Source: Herbidospora daliensis (GTDB lineage: Bacteria > Actinomycetota > Actinomycetes > Streptosporangiales > Streptosporangiaceae). From it: 64,000 bases of DNA. Positions 1 through 8,013 of this stretch are shown one piece after another. The translations under genes were made by a program, and so were the position numbers. The notes under the pieces were generated by a model, which saw nothing but the letters and a program-made list of their open reading frames with translations, made no database searches and was not told the origin of the DNA. The stretch spans positions 131,873 to 195,872 of the forward strand of contig NZ_BBXF01000010.1 in assembly GCF_001570585.1 (NCBI RefSeq), given 5' to 3'. How positions within the stretch are numbered: the first letter of the stretch is position 1; each line of letters starts with the position of its first letter.

Positions 1-805
1 GGTCCTTGATCGTCGCGACGTCCCAGGGGCCGGAGATCATCATGCCGGCGAGGCCGTTGGCGAACGCCTGGTCGGAGTCGGTGATCTCACGCGGCGAGGA
101 GGGCAGCAGGTCGACCCAGAGCTGGAGGGCCTCGACGGCCTGCGGCTGGTCGAACAGGATCTTCTTGTTCGCCTCGTCGACCATCTGGCCGCCGTTGCCG
201 CCGACCACGCCCGGCCACATCCAGGCGCCGTAGCCGTCGCCCTTCGGCACCACGATGCCGGCCACCTTCGGGTCCTTCTGGTGGATGCCGGCGCTGATCG
301 ACTTGAGCTCGTCCCAGGTCTTCGGCGGGGTCGGCACCAGGGCCTTGTTGTAGAAGAGGGCGACCGCGGTGTGGTCGATCGGGAAGCCGTAGAGCTTGCC
401 GCCCACCTTGTTGGTGTTGAGCGCGCCCTCCCAGAAGTCGGCCTCGTTGAGCGTGCCGGCCGGGACCTCCTTGATGGTGCCCTCCTGCGCGAAGCGGGAG
501 ACCAGGGGCTGGTCGAGGATCCCGACGTCGGGGACCGTGTTCCCGGCGAGGGCGGACCCGAGCTTGGTGTTGTAGTCGTCCTTGGGGATCTTGACGATGT
601 TCACCTTGACCCCGGGGTTGGCCTTCTCGAAGTCGGTGCGGATCTTCTCGACCACTTCGCCGGCCTGAGGGGTGCGGTCCTGGAACATCCAGTAGGTCAA
701 CTCCGTGGCAGACCCCGCGCCGCCCTCCTCGGAGCCGCCGCCGCAGGCGGCGAGCCCGGCGAGCAGCACCGCTGCGGCAGCCGCCCCAGTGACTCTCCTG
801 ATCAT
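1..805 (-). CDS. Sugar ABC transporter substrate-binding lipoprotein (family 1), 3' end outside window
   Basis: This gene encodes the extracellular receptor of a carbohydrate ABC importer. The reverse-strand reading starts with a short basic N-terminus, a hydrophobic stretch and a lipobox LAAC with the lipidated Cys at residue 21, followed by a Gly/Ser/Glu linker. The next roughly 240 residues read like SBP_bac_1 proteins, including the motif ending in WDELK and a typical Gly/Trp-rich central region. The ATG at 805 is chosen because AAGGAGA lies 5 nt upstream; an ATG two codons earlier would overlap that site. The permease and other operon members must lie left of the window. It diverges from a ROK repressor, which probably controls it. 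The sugar is unknown. Confidence 0.88.
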   Translation of the reverse strand, partial: MIRRVTGAAAAAVLLAGLAACGGGSEEGGAGSATELTYWMFQDRTPQAGEVVEKIRTDFEKANPGVKVNIVKIPKDDYNTKLGSALAGNTVPDVGILDQPLVSRFAQEGTIKEVPAGTLNEADFWEGALNTNKVGGKLYGFPIDHTAVALFYNKALVPTPPKTWDELKSISAGIHQKDPKVAGIVVPKGDGYGAWMWPGVVGGNGGQMVDEANKKILFDQPQAVEALQLWVDLLPSSPREITDSDQAFANGLAGMMISGPWDVATIKD

Positions 806-985
806 TTCCATCTCCTTCTCGGGGGGTTGAACAGACGATAATGTAAGACGCAAAAAAAGATCAGCCCCTCGTCGGAAACGCTTTGGTAACGCGGCACCCG
901 CTACCCTGTGCGGCGGCACTTGCCTGGTAGCCGTTTCGTTCACGCATTGAACTAACATGTCGGCAGAAAACGGGAGGACAGGCCC
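806..985. promoter_or_regulatory. Divergent promoter region between sugar-binding protein and ROK regulator, with TTGAAC motifs
   Basis: This 180-nt spacer must hold the promoters of both genes. It contains TTGAAC at 827-832 and TTGAACTAA at 947-955. A further TTGAACTAA sits at 2193-2201, just after the ROK gene, where it overlaps the stop codon of a convergent gene. An A-run and a lower-GC patch lie at 840-860. The repeated TTGAAC could be half-sites for the ROK repressor. This is inference from position and repetition only. Confidence 0.35.
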
Positions 986-2176
986 ATGGCAAGGCCGGAG
1001 CGCAAGACGGTCAGGGACGTCCGGAAGGGGAACCGCGGCATGCTGCTGCGGACCCTGTACTTCGGCGGTCCCCGCAGCCGCCATGAGCTGACCGGCCTGA
1101 CCGGCCTGAGCGCGGCCACCATCAGCACCATGACCGGCGACCTCCTCACCGAGAAGATCCTCATGGAGGCCGGCCAGGTCGAGAGCGACGGCGGCCGGCC
1201 GAGGGTGCTGCTGCGGGTCAATCCCGTGTACGCCTACCTCATCGGCGTCGACGTCGCCGAGACCCACGTCCGGGTCGAGCTCTTCGACCTCGAGATGGCC
1301 GAGAAGGCCAGGGTCGACTACACCCTCCGCCCCTCCCACCACGACATCGAGCTGGTCGCGCGGCGCATCCTGGCCGGGATCGACGTGGTTCTGGCCGACG
1401 GCCAGGTGGACGCGTCCCAGGTGCTCGGCGTCGGCATCGGGGTGCCCGGCATCGTCGAGCGCGGCGCCCCCGACGCGCTCATCCACGCCAAGACCTTCGG
1501 CTGGGACGGCGTCCCGCTGGGCGCGCTGATGCGGGCCGGCACCTCGCTGCCGGTCTTCATCGACAACGGCGCCAAGACCATGGGCCAGGCGGAGTTGTGG
1601 TTCGGGGCCGGGCGGGGGGCCGACCACGCGGTGATCGTGCTGATCGGGTCGGGGGTCGGGGCCACCGTGGTGGCCGACGGCCAGGCCGTGCGCGGCACGT
1701 CGAACTCGGCCGGCGAGTGGGGCCACACCAAGATCGAGATGAACGGCCGCCCGTGCCGGTGCGGGTCGCGGGGGTGCCTGGAGGCGTACATCGGGGCCGA
1801 AGGGCTGCTGGCCAGGGCCGGGGTGCCGGTCCAGACGACCGACTGGCCGTCGGCGCTGGGCCGGGTGCTGCACGACGGCGGTCCGGTCGTCGACGAGACG
1901 GTCACCTACCTGGGGACCGGCCTGGCGAACCTGATCAACATGCTGAACCCGGAGCGCATCCTGATCGGCGGCTGGGCCGGCCTGATGATCGGCGAACGCC
2001 ACCTCGACCAGATCCGCGTCGTGGTGGGGGAGAACTCTCTTACCCAGCCCTACAACGCGACCTCGATCGTGCTGGGAGAACTGGGGCCCGACGCGGTCGC
2101 GATGGGCGCGGCGACGCTGGTGCTGGAGGAGTTCCTCGACACGAGCGCTCCACTGCGGCTGCACGCCGCCAGTTGA
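986..2176 (+). CDS. ROK family transcriptional regulator
   Basis: This 396-residue protein is a sugar-responsive repressor. Residues about 15-75 form a winged helix-turn-helix (the SAATISTMTGDLL stretch is the recognition region). Residues about 85-385 form the ROK sugar-kinase-like fold with glycine-rich phosphate loops. The ROK zinc signature is present as CRCGSRGCLE preceded by a His in GEWGHTK. The ATG at 986 follows GGGAGGAC. It is divergent from a sugar-binding lipoprotein gene, the usual arrangement for local control of a sugar importer. An active glucokinase is unlikely because of the DNA-binding domain. Confidence 0.92.
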   Translation: MARPERKTVRDVRKGNRGMLLRTLYFGGPRSRHELTGLTGLSAATISTMTGDLLTEKILMEAGQVESDGGRPRVLLRVNPVYAYLIGVDVAETHVRVELFDLEMAEKARVDYTLRPSHHDIELVARRILAGIDVVLADGQVDASQVLGVGIGVPGIVERGAPDALIHAKTFGWDGVPLGALMRAGTSLPVFIDNGAKTMGQAELWFGAGRGADHAVIVLIGSGVGATVVADGQAVRGTSNSAGEWGHTKIEMNGRPCRCGSRGCLEAYIGAEGLLARAGVPVQTTDWPSALGRVLHDGGPVVDETVTYLGTGLANLINMLNPERILIGGWAGLMIGERHLDQIRVVVGENSLTQPYNATSIVLGELGPDAVAMGAATLVLEEFLDTSAPLRLHAAS

Positions 2177-2197
2177 TGCTTATGTCAAAGGGTTGAA

Positions 2198-3511
2198 CTA
2201 AGGTTCCGGCCAGATCATCAGGAGGACGACCTGCGGGGTCCGCCTCCGCTCGTCGGGCTTGGCGTAGTGGAACCTGATCCGGTGGCGGCCCGGCCGCAAC
2301 CCCGGCACCGTGAGGCCCTCGGCGGCCGACATCGTGTCGCCCAGCACCATGCGGCCCGTGGGGCTGGTGTAGCCGACCTCGACGACGCGGTCCCAGCCCG
2401 TCGGCTCCTTCGGGGGCCGCTTCGTGTAGACCTCGACCTGGACGCAGTTCTCGAAGTCGGAGTGGGTGTTCAGCACCAGGTGGCCCCGGCTGGTCGCGAT
2501 GCCCGTGTCGAGCGACCGCTCGACGAGGCCGTCTTCGTAGTAGTCGCCCTCGAGTGACTCGATCACGCCGTAGTCGGGCCAGATCACGTCGCGCACCACG
2601 TGGCGGGCTCTGATCTTCGGCTGATGGCGGCGGCCGTCGCAGAAGATCCGGTTCGCGGCGTCGGCGGCCGCGCCGGAGGCCACCTGGGCCGCCTTCACCG
2701 CCTCGACCTGGCGCCGGGCCGCCGGGCAGATCGGGGCCAGGTCGTGGACGGAGAACTCCTCGACCGGGTATCGCGCGCAGGCCGCCCGGCCGTGGGCCAG
2801 CACGTCGCGGTCGGCGATCCCGGTGAAGCGGTTCTCCCGGCGCATCTCGCACAGGAACACCTCGGCGGGCGTCCAGGCGGACTCCTGGAACTCGTCGCAG
2901 GTCACGCGCTCGGCCCCGGCCTGGCTCAGGTCGGTCTGGACAACGGCCAGGACCAGGGTGACGGCGGCCAGCCCGGCGAGGATCCGGCCGGCCGTGCGCG
3001 CCTCGCCGCGCGCTGGGCGGGCCGCCAGCAGCATCAGCAGGCTGGTCGCGACCGCCGAGGGGCCACTGGGGACGATGATCATCCACATGCCCTCCGGGCC
3101 GCCCCACACCCCGAGGCAGTGGGGGGCGGCGACCAGGTCGTACAGGGCGAAGGCGGGGGTGTAGCCCCCGGTCACCAGCACGGCCAGGGCCAGCGCCCGG
3201 ACGCTCGCGCGGCCCAGCCGCCGGCGCCCGCCCATCGTGGCCACGACCAGGACGATCACCGAGATCACGACGGCGATGGGGGCCTGGTGGGTGAGCAGGG
3301 AGGTGAACACGGTGTCGGGGAACCCGGAGCCGGCGACGCCGGACCAGATCGCCGCCGACACCGCGTGGGTGAGGTCGTTGCCCGGGCAGGGCTCCATCGG
3401 GCCGATGTGGGCGAACGAGTACACCTCGTCGCGGGCCAGGATCAGGTAGACGAGCTCACCGACCGAGACGACGAAGGCCAGCGTGAGGTAGATCCATGAG
3501 CTCCGGGACAC
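2198..3511 (-). CDS. Multi-spanning membrane protein of unknown function
   Basis: The 437-residue product has a hydrophobic N-terminal segment at about 6-27 and further membrane helices at about 75-92, 100-120, 140-160 and 175-190. A large soluble C-terminal half of about 240 residues follows, with several cysteines, probably extracytoplasmic. I do not recognise a named family. The gene is convergent with the ROK regulator (21 nt between the stops) and its 5' end faces the ArsR operon. No neighbouring gene suggests a function. Confidence 0.75.
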   Translation of the reverse strand: MSRSSWIYLTLAFVVSVGELVYLILARDEVYSFAHIGPMEPCPGNDLTHAVSAAIWSGVAGSGFPDTVFTSLLTHQAPIAVVISVIVLVVATMGGRRRLGRASVRALALAVLVTGGYTPAFALYDLVAAPHCLGVWGGPEGMWMIIVPSGPSAVATSLLMLLAARPARGEARTAGRILAGLAAVTLVLAVVQTDLSQAGAERVTCDEFQESAWTPAEVFLCEMRRENRFTGIADRDVLAHGRAACARYPVEEFSVHDLAPICPAARRQVEAVKAAQVASGAAADAANRIFCDGRRHQPKIRARHVVRDVIWPDYGVIESLEGDYYEDGLVERSLDTGIATSRGHLVLNTHSDFENCVQVEVYTKRPPKEPTGWDRVVEVGYTSPTGRMVLGDTMSAAEGLTVPGLRPGRHRIRFHYAKPDERRRTPQVVLLMIWPEP

Positions 3512-3613
3512 GAGCGCACACCCTAACCAAACAGGTCATCCGGCCTGATCGACGGCGTGGGCGGCAACCCTAGCGAGGGCGTCCGATGGAGTGGTATAAA
3601 ACCATCCTGTTAC

Positions 3614-3629
3614 ATAACTGAAAGGTTAT
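3614..3629. promoter_or_regulatory. Candidate ArsR-type operator
   Basis: An inverted repeat ATAAC-6 nt-GTTAT lies 6 nt before the ArsR start codon, directly after a TATAAAA-like AT-rich stretch at 3594-3600. Position and symmetry fit an autorepressor site that would block transcription or early elongation. Binding is inferred. Confidence 0.5.
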
Positions 3630-3635
3630 TCGAGC

Positions 3636-3944
3636 ATGCTGGACGCCACGTTCGCCGCCCTGGCCGATCCCACTCGCCGGGCGATCCTGGCCCGGCTCGC
3701 GCAGGGCGAGGCCACGGTGGGCGAGCTGGCCGCCCCGTTCGCGATGAGCCAGCCGGCCGTATCCAAGCACCTCAAGGTGCTGGAGAAGGCGGGTCTGATC
3801 ACCCGGGGGCGAGACGCCCAGCGCCGCCCCTGCCGCCTGGCCGCCGAGCCGCTGCGGGAGGCGACCGAATGGCTGGCCGGGTACCGCGACTACTGGGAGG
3901 AGAGCTTCCAGCGGCTCGACGTGCTGCTGCGGGAGGGCGAGTGA
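3636..3944 (+). CDS. ArsR/SmtB family transcriptional regulator
   Basis: This 102-residue winged-helix protein has the ArsR family start (LADPTRRAILARL) and a recognition helix around SQPAVSKHLKVLEKAG. No metal-binding ELCV(C)DL box is visible, so it belongs to the metal-independent subgroup usually found with AHSA1/SRPBCC proteins. Its stop codon overlaps the GTG start of the next gene by 4 nt (GTGA), so the two are translationally coupled. It very likely represses its own operon through the inverted repeat just upstream. Confidence 0.93.
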   Translation: MLDATFAALADPTRRAILARLAQGEATVGELAAPFAMSQPAVSKHLKVLEKAGLITRGRDAQRRPCRLAAEPLREATEWLAGYRDYWEESFQRLDVLLREGE

Positions 3945-4408
3945 CCGAGGTCGTCGCGCGGGGCGACCGGGAGATCGTCGTCACCCGCCGGTTCGCCGCG
4001 CCGCGTGAGCGGGTGTTCGCCGCGCTGACCGTGCCCGAGCTGCTCGTGCGGTGGTACGGGGCGAAGGGGTGGCGGCTGGTGGAGTGCTCGTTCGAGGCGG
4101 CGGCCGGGGGCGCCTACGTGTTCGTCTCCGAAGGACCGGGCGGGGCGCGCATGACGCAGCGCGGGGAGGTGCGGGCCGTCGAGCCGCCCGCGTCGATCAC
4201 GCTCAGCGAGGTCTTCGACGAGCAGTCGTATCCCGGGGTCACCCTGATCACCCACGACCTGGCCGAGGAGGGGCCCGCGACCCTGCTCACCACCACGATC
4301 CGCTACGCCACCCCCGACGGGCGGGCGACCGCGCTGCGGTACCCGATGGCCAGGGGGATGGCCGAGTCGTACACGAGATTCGATCTGCTGTTGGAAGGAC
4401 AGGCATGA
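3941..4408 (+). CDS. SRPBCC / AHSA1 domain protein
   Basis: This 155-residue protein has the START-like SRPBCC fold: an N-terminal strand ending in RRFAAPRERVF, a WYGAKGW motif, and a long C-terminal helix. Such proteins bind small hydrophobic ligands. Next to ArsR regulators they are common but mostly uncharacterised. The start is the GTG at 3941 inside the ArsR stop overlap. The same frame is open further upstream, but that part runs antiparallel to no known domain and overlaps ArsR fully. The stop overlaps the next gene's ATG by 4 nt. Confidence 0.9.
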   Translation: MTEVVARGDREIVVTRRFAAPRERVFAALTVPELLVRWYGAKGWRLVECSFEAAAGGAYVFVSEGPGGARMTQRGEVRAVEPPASITLSEVFDEQSYPGVTLITHDLAEEGPATLLTTTIRYATPDGRATALRYPMARGMAESYTRFDLLLEGQA

Positions 4409-4812
4409 ACTGGACCCTCGAAGTGGTCGTCGTGCCCGTGTCGGACGTCGACCGGGCCAAGGCCTTCTACGCCGACCGGCTGGGCTTCGCCGTCGACCAC
4501 GACACCGCGTTCGGCGACGACGTCAGGATCGTGCAGCTGACCCCGCCGGGGTCAGGGTGCTCGATCGTGATCGGGAAGGGGGCGGTGCCGCAGATGCCGC
4601 CGGGGTCGCTCAAGGGGCTCCAGCTCGTGGTGCCGGACATCCGGAAGGCGCACGCGCTGCTCGTGGAGCGGGGGGTCGCGGTGAGCGACGTCCAGAAGAT
4701 CGGGGAGAACCCCCATGAGGTGCCCGATCCCCTCGACAACGTCGGGTTCGTGTTCTTCGACGACCCCGACGGGAACGGGTGGGCGGTGCAGCAGATCTCC
4801 TCGCGCGGCTGA
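4405..4812 (+). CDS. VOC family (glyoxalase/bleomycin-resistance fold) protein
   Basis: The 135-residue product has two beta-alpha-beta-beta-beta halves. It starts with VVVVPVSDVDRAKAFYADRLGF and ends in VFFDDPDGNGWAVQQ, both characteristic of the vicinal-oxygen-chelate superfamily. The substrate cannot be deduced. It is the third gene of the ArsR-SRPBCC-VOC operon, coupled by an ATGA overlap. Its 3' end faces the convergent molbindin gene 13 nt away. Confidence 0.9.
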   Translation: MNWTLEVVVVPVSDVDRAKAFYADRLGFAVDHDTAFGDDVRIVQLTPPGSGCSIVIGKGAVPQMPPGSLKGLQLVVPDIRKAHALLVERGVAVSDVQKIGENPHEVPDPLDNVGFVFFDDPDGNGWAVQQISSRG

Positions 4813-4825
4813 CCGCCCACGGTTC

Positions 4826-5032
4826 TCAGTCGGTCGCCAGGATCATGTCGGACGCCTTCACGTAGGCCGTGACCCGGCTGCCGACGCCCAGGCCGAGCTC
4901 CTCGGCCGCCTCGGTGGTGATCGACGCGACCAGCCGCAGGCCGCCCGCCGACAGTTCGACGTTGGCGGTGGCCTCGCCCCGCGTGAGCCCGGTGACCTCG
5001 GCCGGGATCGCGTTCCGTGCACTCAGTTTCAT
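4826..5032 (-). CDS. Molbindin: TOBE/Mop domain molybdenum-pterin binding protein
   Basis: The 68-residue protein is a single Mop/TOBE domain. It begins with the typical MKLSARN, followed by the conserved ITTEAAEELGL region. Such molbindins form hexamers that store or buffer molybdate in the cytoplasm. No molybdate transporter gene is adjacent. It is divergently transcribed from the SDR gene, with 76 nt between the two start codons. Confidence 0.93.
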   Translation of the reverse strand: MKLSARNAIPAEVTGLTRGEATANVELSAGGLRLVASITTEAAEELGLGVGSRVTAYVKASDMILATD

Positions 5033-5108
5033 GATCGTCCTTTGCCCGGGCTTACGGTCGCGGAATCACCGGGTCCGTAGAGTGGGAACCGGACGAAAGG
5101 GGTAAGTC

Positions 5109-5867
5109 ATGCGCCTTGACGGCACGGTCGCCCTGGTCACAGGGGCGTCGAGCGGAATCGGGGAGGCCGCCGCGGTGGCGCTCGCCCACCAGGGCGCCGC
5201 GGTCGCGGTGGTCGCCCGGCGGCGAGAACGCCTGGAGGAACTGGCCGCCCGGATCGGCAAGGACGGTGGCCGGGTCCTGGTGATCGAGGCCGACGTGACC
5301 GACGAGGCGCAGGCCCGCGCGGCCGTCGAACGCACCGCCGTCGAGCTCGGCCGCATCGACACCCTGGTCAACAACGCCGGCGTCATGCTCCTCGGGCCCG
5401 CCCAGCACGCGCCGATCGCCGAATGGCAGCGCATGGTCGAGGTCAACGTGCTGGGCCTGCTCTACTGCGCGCACGCCGCGCTGCCGCACCTGATCAGGGC
5501 CGCCGACGACGGCCCCCGCTACGTCGCCGACATGGTCAACGTCTCGTCGGTCGCCGGGCGCATCGCCCGCAGCGGCAGCGGCGTCTACAACCTCACCAAA
5601 CACGGCGTCGGCGCGTTCAGCGAGTCCCTGCGGCAGGAGGTCACCAGGAAGCACGTGCGGATCTCGCTGATCGAGCCGGGCGCGGTCGAGACCGAGCTCG
5701 CCGGGCACAACCGGCCCGAGGTGCTGGAGGGCATCCGGAGCACCTTCGGCGACGTCGAGCGCATGCAGCCCGAGGACATCGCCGACGCGATCGCCTACGT
5801 CGTCACCCGGCCCCGGCACGTCGCGATCAACGAGGTGCTCATCCGGCCGACGGAGCAGGAACGGTAA
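5109..5867 (+). CDS. SDR family NAD(P)-dependent oxidoreductase
   Basis: This 252-residue classical short-chain dehydrogenase has the cofactor motif TGASSGIG near the N-terminus, NNAG at about residue 87, and the catalytic Ser-Tyr-Lys set (NVSSVAG, then YNLTK). The PG motif after the active site is present as EPGAVETE. GAAAGGGG precedes the ATG. A 29-nt gap separates it from the next oxidoreductase, so the two are probably one transcript. The substrate is unknown. Confidence 0.92.
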   Translation: MRLDGTVALVTGASSGIGEAAAVALAHQGAAVAVVARRRERLEELAARIGKDGGRVLVIEADVTDEAQARAAVERTAVELGRIDTLVNNAGVMLLGPAQHAPIAEWQRMVEVNVLGLLYCAHAALPHLIRAADDGPRYVADMVNVSSVAGRIARSGSGVYNLTKHGVGAFSESLRQEVTRKHVRISLIEPGAVETELAGHNRPEVLEGIRSTFGDVERMQPEDIADAIAYVVTRPRHVAINEVLIRPTEQER

Positions 5868-5896
5868 GCCAGGAACGGCAAGCCAGGGAGGGCGAG

Positions 5897-6811
5897 ATGC
5901 CGAAAGCCTACGTGTACCGGGAATACGGCGGCCCCGAGGTCGAGGAGTTCGCCGACCTGCCGAAACCGACCGCGGGTCCCGGCCAGGTGGTCGTCAAGGT
6001 CAGGGCCGCCGGGGTCAACCCGGCCGACTGGAAACGCCGCACCGGCTGGCGCCGGCCGGGCGTCACGCCCGACCACTTCCCCGCCGTCTTCGGCAACGAG
6101 GTCGCCGGGGTCATCGCCGAGATCGGCCCCGGCGTCACCGGCCTCAAGCCGGGAGAGGCCGTCTTCGGCAGCCCGCTGAAAGGCGGTTACGCCGAGTACG
6201 CCCTCCTCCCGGCGTCCGGCCTGGCCCGCAAGCCCGACGTGGTCTCGTTCGAGGACGCCGCCACCCTGCCGGTCGCCGCCGCCACGGCCTACGACGGCCT
6301 GCGCCAGCTCGGCCTGCCGGCCGGGGGCACCCTGCTGATCACCGGCGTCGGCGGGGGCGTCGGCACGGCCGCCGCGCAGATCGCCCGGCACGCCGGGGTG
6401 CGCGTGGTCGGCACCGCCGACCCGGCCAAACGGGAGTTCGTCGAGTCGCTGGGGGCGGCCTACGTGGAACCGGGCCCCGGCGTCGCCGAGCGGGTGCGCG
6501 CGGCGGCCCCGCAGGGCGTCGACGGGATCTACGACCTGGTCGGCGGCGACGCGCTGCGCGAGGTCGCGCCGCTGCTCGACGACCACTCGAAGCTGATCTC
6601 CGCCGGAGACCAGAGTACGGCCGAGGACCTCGGCGGCGGGCCGGTCGCGCGGGCCCGCACCAAGGAGGTGCTGGGCGCGGTCGCCGACCTGGTGGCCGAG
6701 GGCGTGCTCGACCCCCACGTGACCGCGACCTACCCGCTCGACCAGGCCGACCGGGCGCTGAGGGAGGTCGAGAACGGACACGCGCGAGGCAAGATCGTCA
6801 TCACCGCGTGA
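5897..6811 (+). CDS. NADP-dependent quinone-oxidoreductase-like alcohol dehydrogenase (MDR superfamily)
   Basis: This 304-residue medium-chain dehydrogenase has an N-terminal GroES-like domain with the GVNPADWK motif and a Rossmann domain with GVGGGVGTAAAQIAR. Zinc-ligand cysteines are absent, as in zeta-crystallin/quinone oxidoreductases. The ATG follows GGGAGGGCGAG. It follows the SDR gene in the same direction. Its end touches the remnant 5' region of the F420 oxidoreductase reading frame. Confidence 0.9.
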   Translation: MPKAYVYREYGGPEVEEFADLPKPTAGPGQVVVKVRAAGVNPADWKRRTGWRRPGVTPDHFPAVFGNEVAGVIAEIGPGVTGLKPGEAVFGSPLKGGYAEYALLPASGLARKPDVVSFEDAATLPVAAATAYDGLRQLGLPAGGTLLITGVGGGVGTAAAQIARHAGVRVVGTADPAKREFVESLGAAYVEPGPGVAERVRAAAPQGVDGIYDLVGGDALREVAPLLDDHSKLISAGDQSTAEDLGGGPVARARTKEVLGAVADLVAEGVLDPHVTATYPLDQADRALREVENGHARGKIVITA

Positions 6812-6830
6812 GCGGTTCGCGGCGGCCCGG

Positions 6831-7178
6831 GTGGCCCGGCTGGCCACCTCGGGCCCGCACGTCGTGCCGGTGACGTTCGCCCTGGAGGGCGAGGTGATCG
6901 TGACGGCGGTCGACCACAAGCCGAAGTCGACGCGGCGGCTGCGCCGATTGGAGAACATCGCGGCCGATCCCCGGGTGAGCGTGCTCGTCGACCACTACGA
7001 CGAGGAGTGGGAGCGGTTGTGGTGGGTGCGGGCCGACGGGACCGCCCGGGTCGTCGAGGAATGGCCGGTCGATTCGTTGACGGCAAAATATCCGCAATAT
7101 CGAGAAATTCCGCCTGACGGGCCATTCATCGTGATTGACGTACATCTATGGCGGCATTGGGCGGCGCTGCCAGACTAG
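6831..7178 (+). CDS. TIGR03668-like PPOX-class F420-dependent oxidoreductase, 5' end probably truncated
   Basis: The visible product has the flavin/F420-binding split barrel: VVPVTFALEG, the KPKSTRRLRRLENI motif, and a VDHYDEEWERLWWVRADG block. Homologs begin with an ERFAAARVARLAT-like helix. Here that helix is encoded from 6810, but no ATG, GTG or TTG exists in frame between the stop at 6759-6761 and the GTG at 6831. The only start therefore lies inside the conserved helix, and no good ribosome site precedes it. The last 80 nt use rare A/T-rich codons (AAA TAT, CAA TAT, GAA ATT). The gene may be decaying or use a non-canonical start. Confidence 0.6.
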   Translation: MARLATSGPHVVPVTFALEGEVIVTAVDHKPKSTRRLRRLENIAADPRVSVLVDHYDEEWERLWWVRADGTARVVEEWPVDSLTAKYPQYREIPPDGPFIVIDVHLWRHWAALPD

Positions 7179-7182
7179 GCGC

Positions 7183-8013
7183 ATGCCGTTATGGGGGAGA
7201 CGCCTGCTGGTCGCGCTGGCGATCTGGGTGGCCACGCTCGTGTCCAGCATGTGGGTCCTGGCGGAAGACGACATCGGCAGCCTCGTGCCGGCCATCGCGG
7301 CTCCCGTCACGCTGGGGCTGATCCTCGGCTGGCTGGCACGACTGCCCTGGTGGTTGCCCGTCGGCCTGCTCGCGTTCCCCGGCGCCTACTTCCTGCTGGT
7401 CACCGCGCTGGAATGGAATCTGCTGCTCGACCACGACGTGGGGTGGCCGGTCATCATGGCGTATCCGGCGCTGGGTTTCCTGATCGTCTCCTGGTTCTTC
7501 TCCCCCGGGCTCCCGTGGCCGAAGATCGGCCTGGGCGTGCTCCTGATCGCGGGTTTCGCCGTGACGGGCCCGTTGGGGGAGCTCAAATCCGACCGCGAGT
7601 TCGAGGACATGATCGCCGCGGCCGAAGTCCCGCTGGTCGCGCCGGTCATCTCCGGGCACGAGCTGGTCTCGTCGAGCAGTATCCCGGGCTACGGGGAGAT
7701 CGCGCTGACCTACGCGTCGCCCGACGGCAGGACGCGGGTCGAGGCCTCCCTCCACTCCGGGGCCAGCGATCCCGAGGAGATGTGCCTCGACCCGGTCTTC
7801 TGGTATCCGAACGACGCGGCCGCCGGCTGCCGCCAGGCCGCGCCGGGGGTGTGGGTCAGGTCCTCGGCCGGCTACACCGTGGCGACCGGCCGGGCGGGCG
7901 GCGTGACGATTCAGATGAGCGCCCGCGACGTGCCCGAAGCCGTTCTGGTGGGCGGCTTCGCGCGGACCCGGACGCTGACGGCGGAGGAACTGGTCGCGGT
8001 CAGGGACGTCTGA
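7183..8013 (+). CDS. Membrane protein of unknown function
   Basis: The 276-residue product has about five hydrophobic helices in its first 145 residues, followed by an extracytoplasmic domain of about 130 residues carrying two cysteines near CLDP and GCRQ. The start at 7183 puts the first helix at residues 6-22. An upstream in-frame ATG at 7135 would lie inside the previous gene. The 3' end overlaps the convergent hydrolase gene by 14 nt. I do not recognise a family. Confidence 0.7.
   Translation: MPLWGRRLLVALAIWVATLVSSMWVLAEDDIGSLVPAIAAPVTLGLILGWLARLPWWLPVGLLAFPGAYFLLVTALEWNLLLDHDVGWPVIMAYPALGFLIVSWFFSPGLPWPKIGLGVLLIAGFAVTGPLGELKSDREFEDMIAAAEVPLVAPVISGHELVSSSSIPGYGEIALTYASPDGRTRVEASLHSGASDPEEMCLDPVFWYPNDAAAGCRQAAPGVWVRSSAGYTVATGRAGGVTIQMSARDVPEAVLVGGFARTRTLTAEELVAVRDV

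Noticed and set aside
6810-6831. Possible frameshift restoring the start of the F420 oxidoreductase through GTG 6808
   Set aside because: Reading from GTG 6808 gives an unrelated frame (VSGSRRPG...) and does not restore the family N-terminus without a length change; kept only as an open question.
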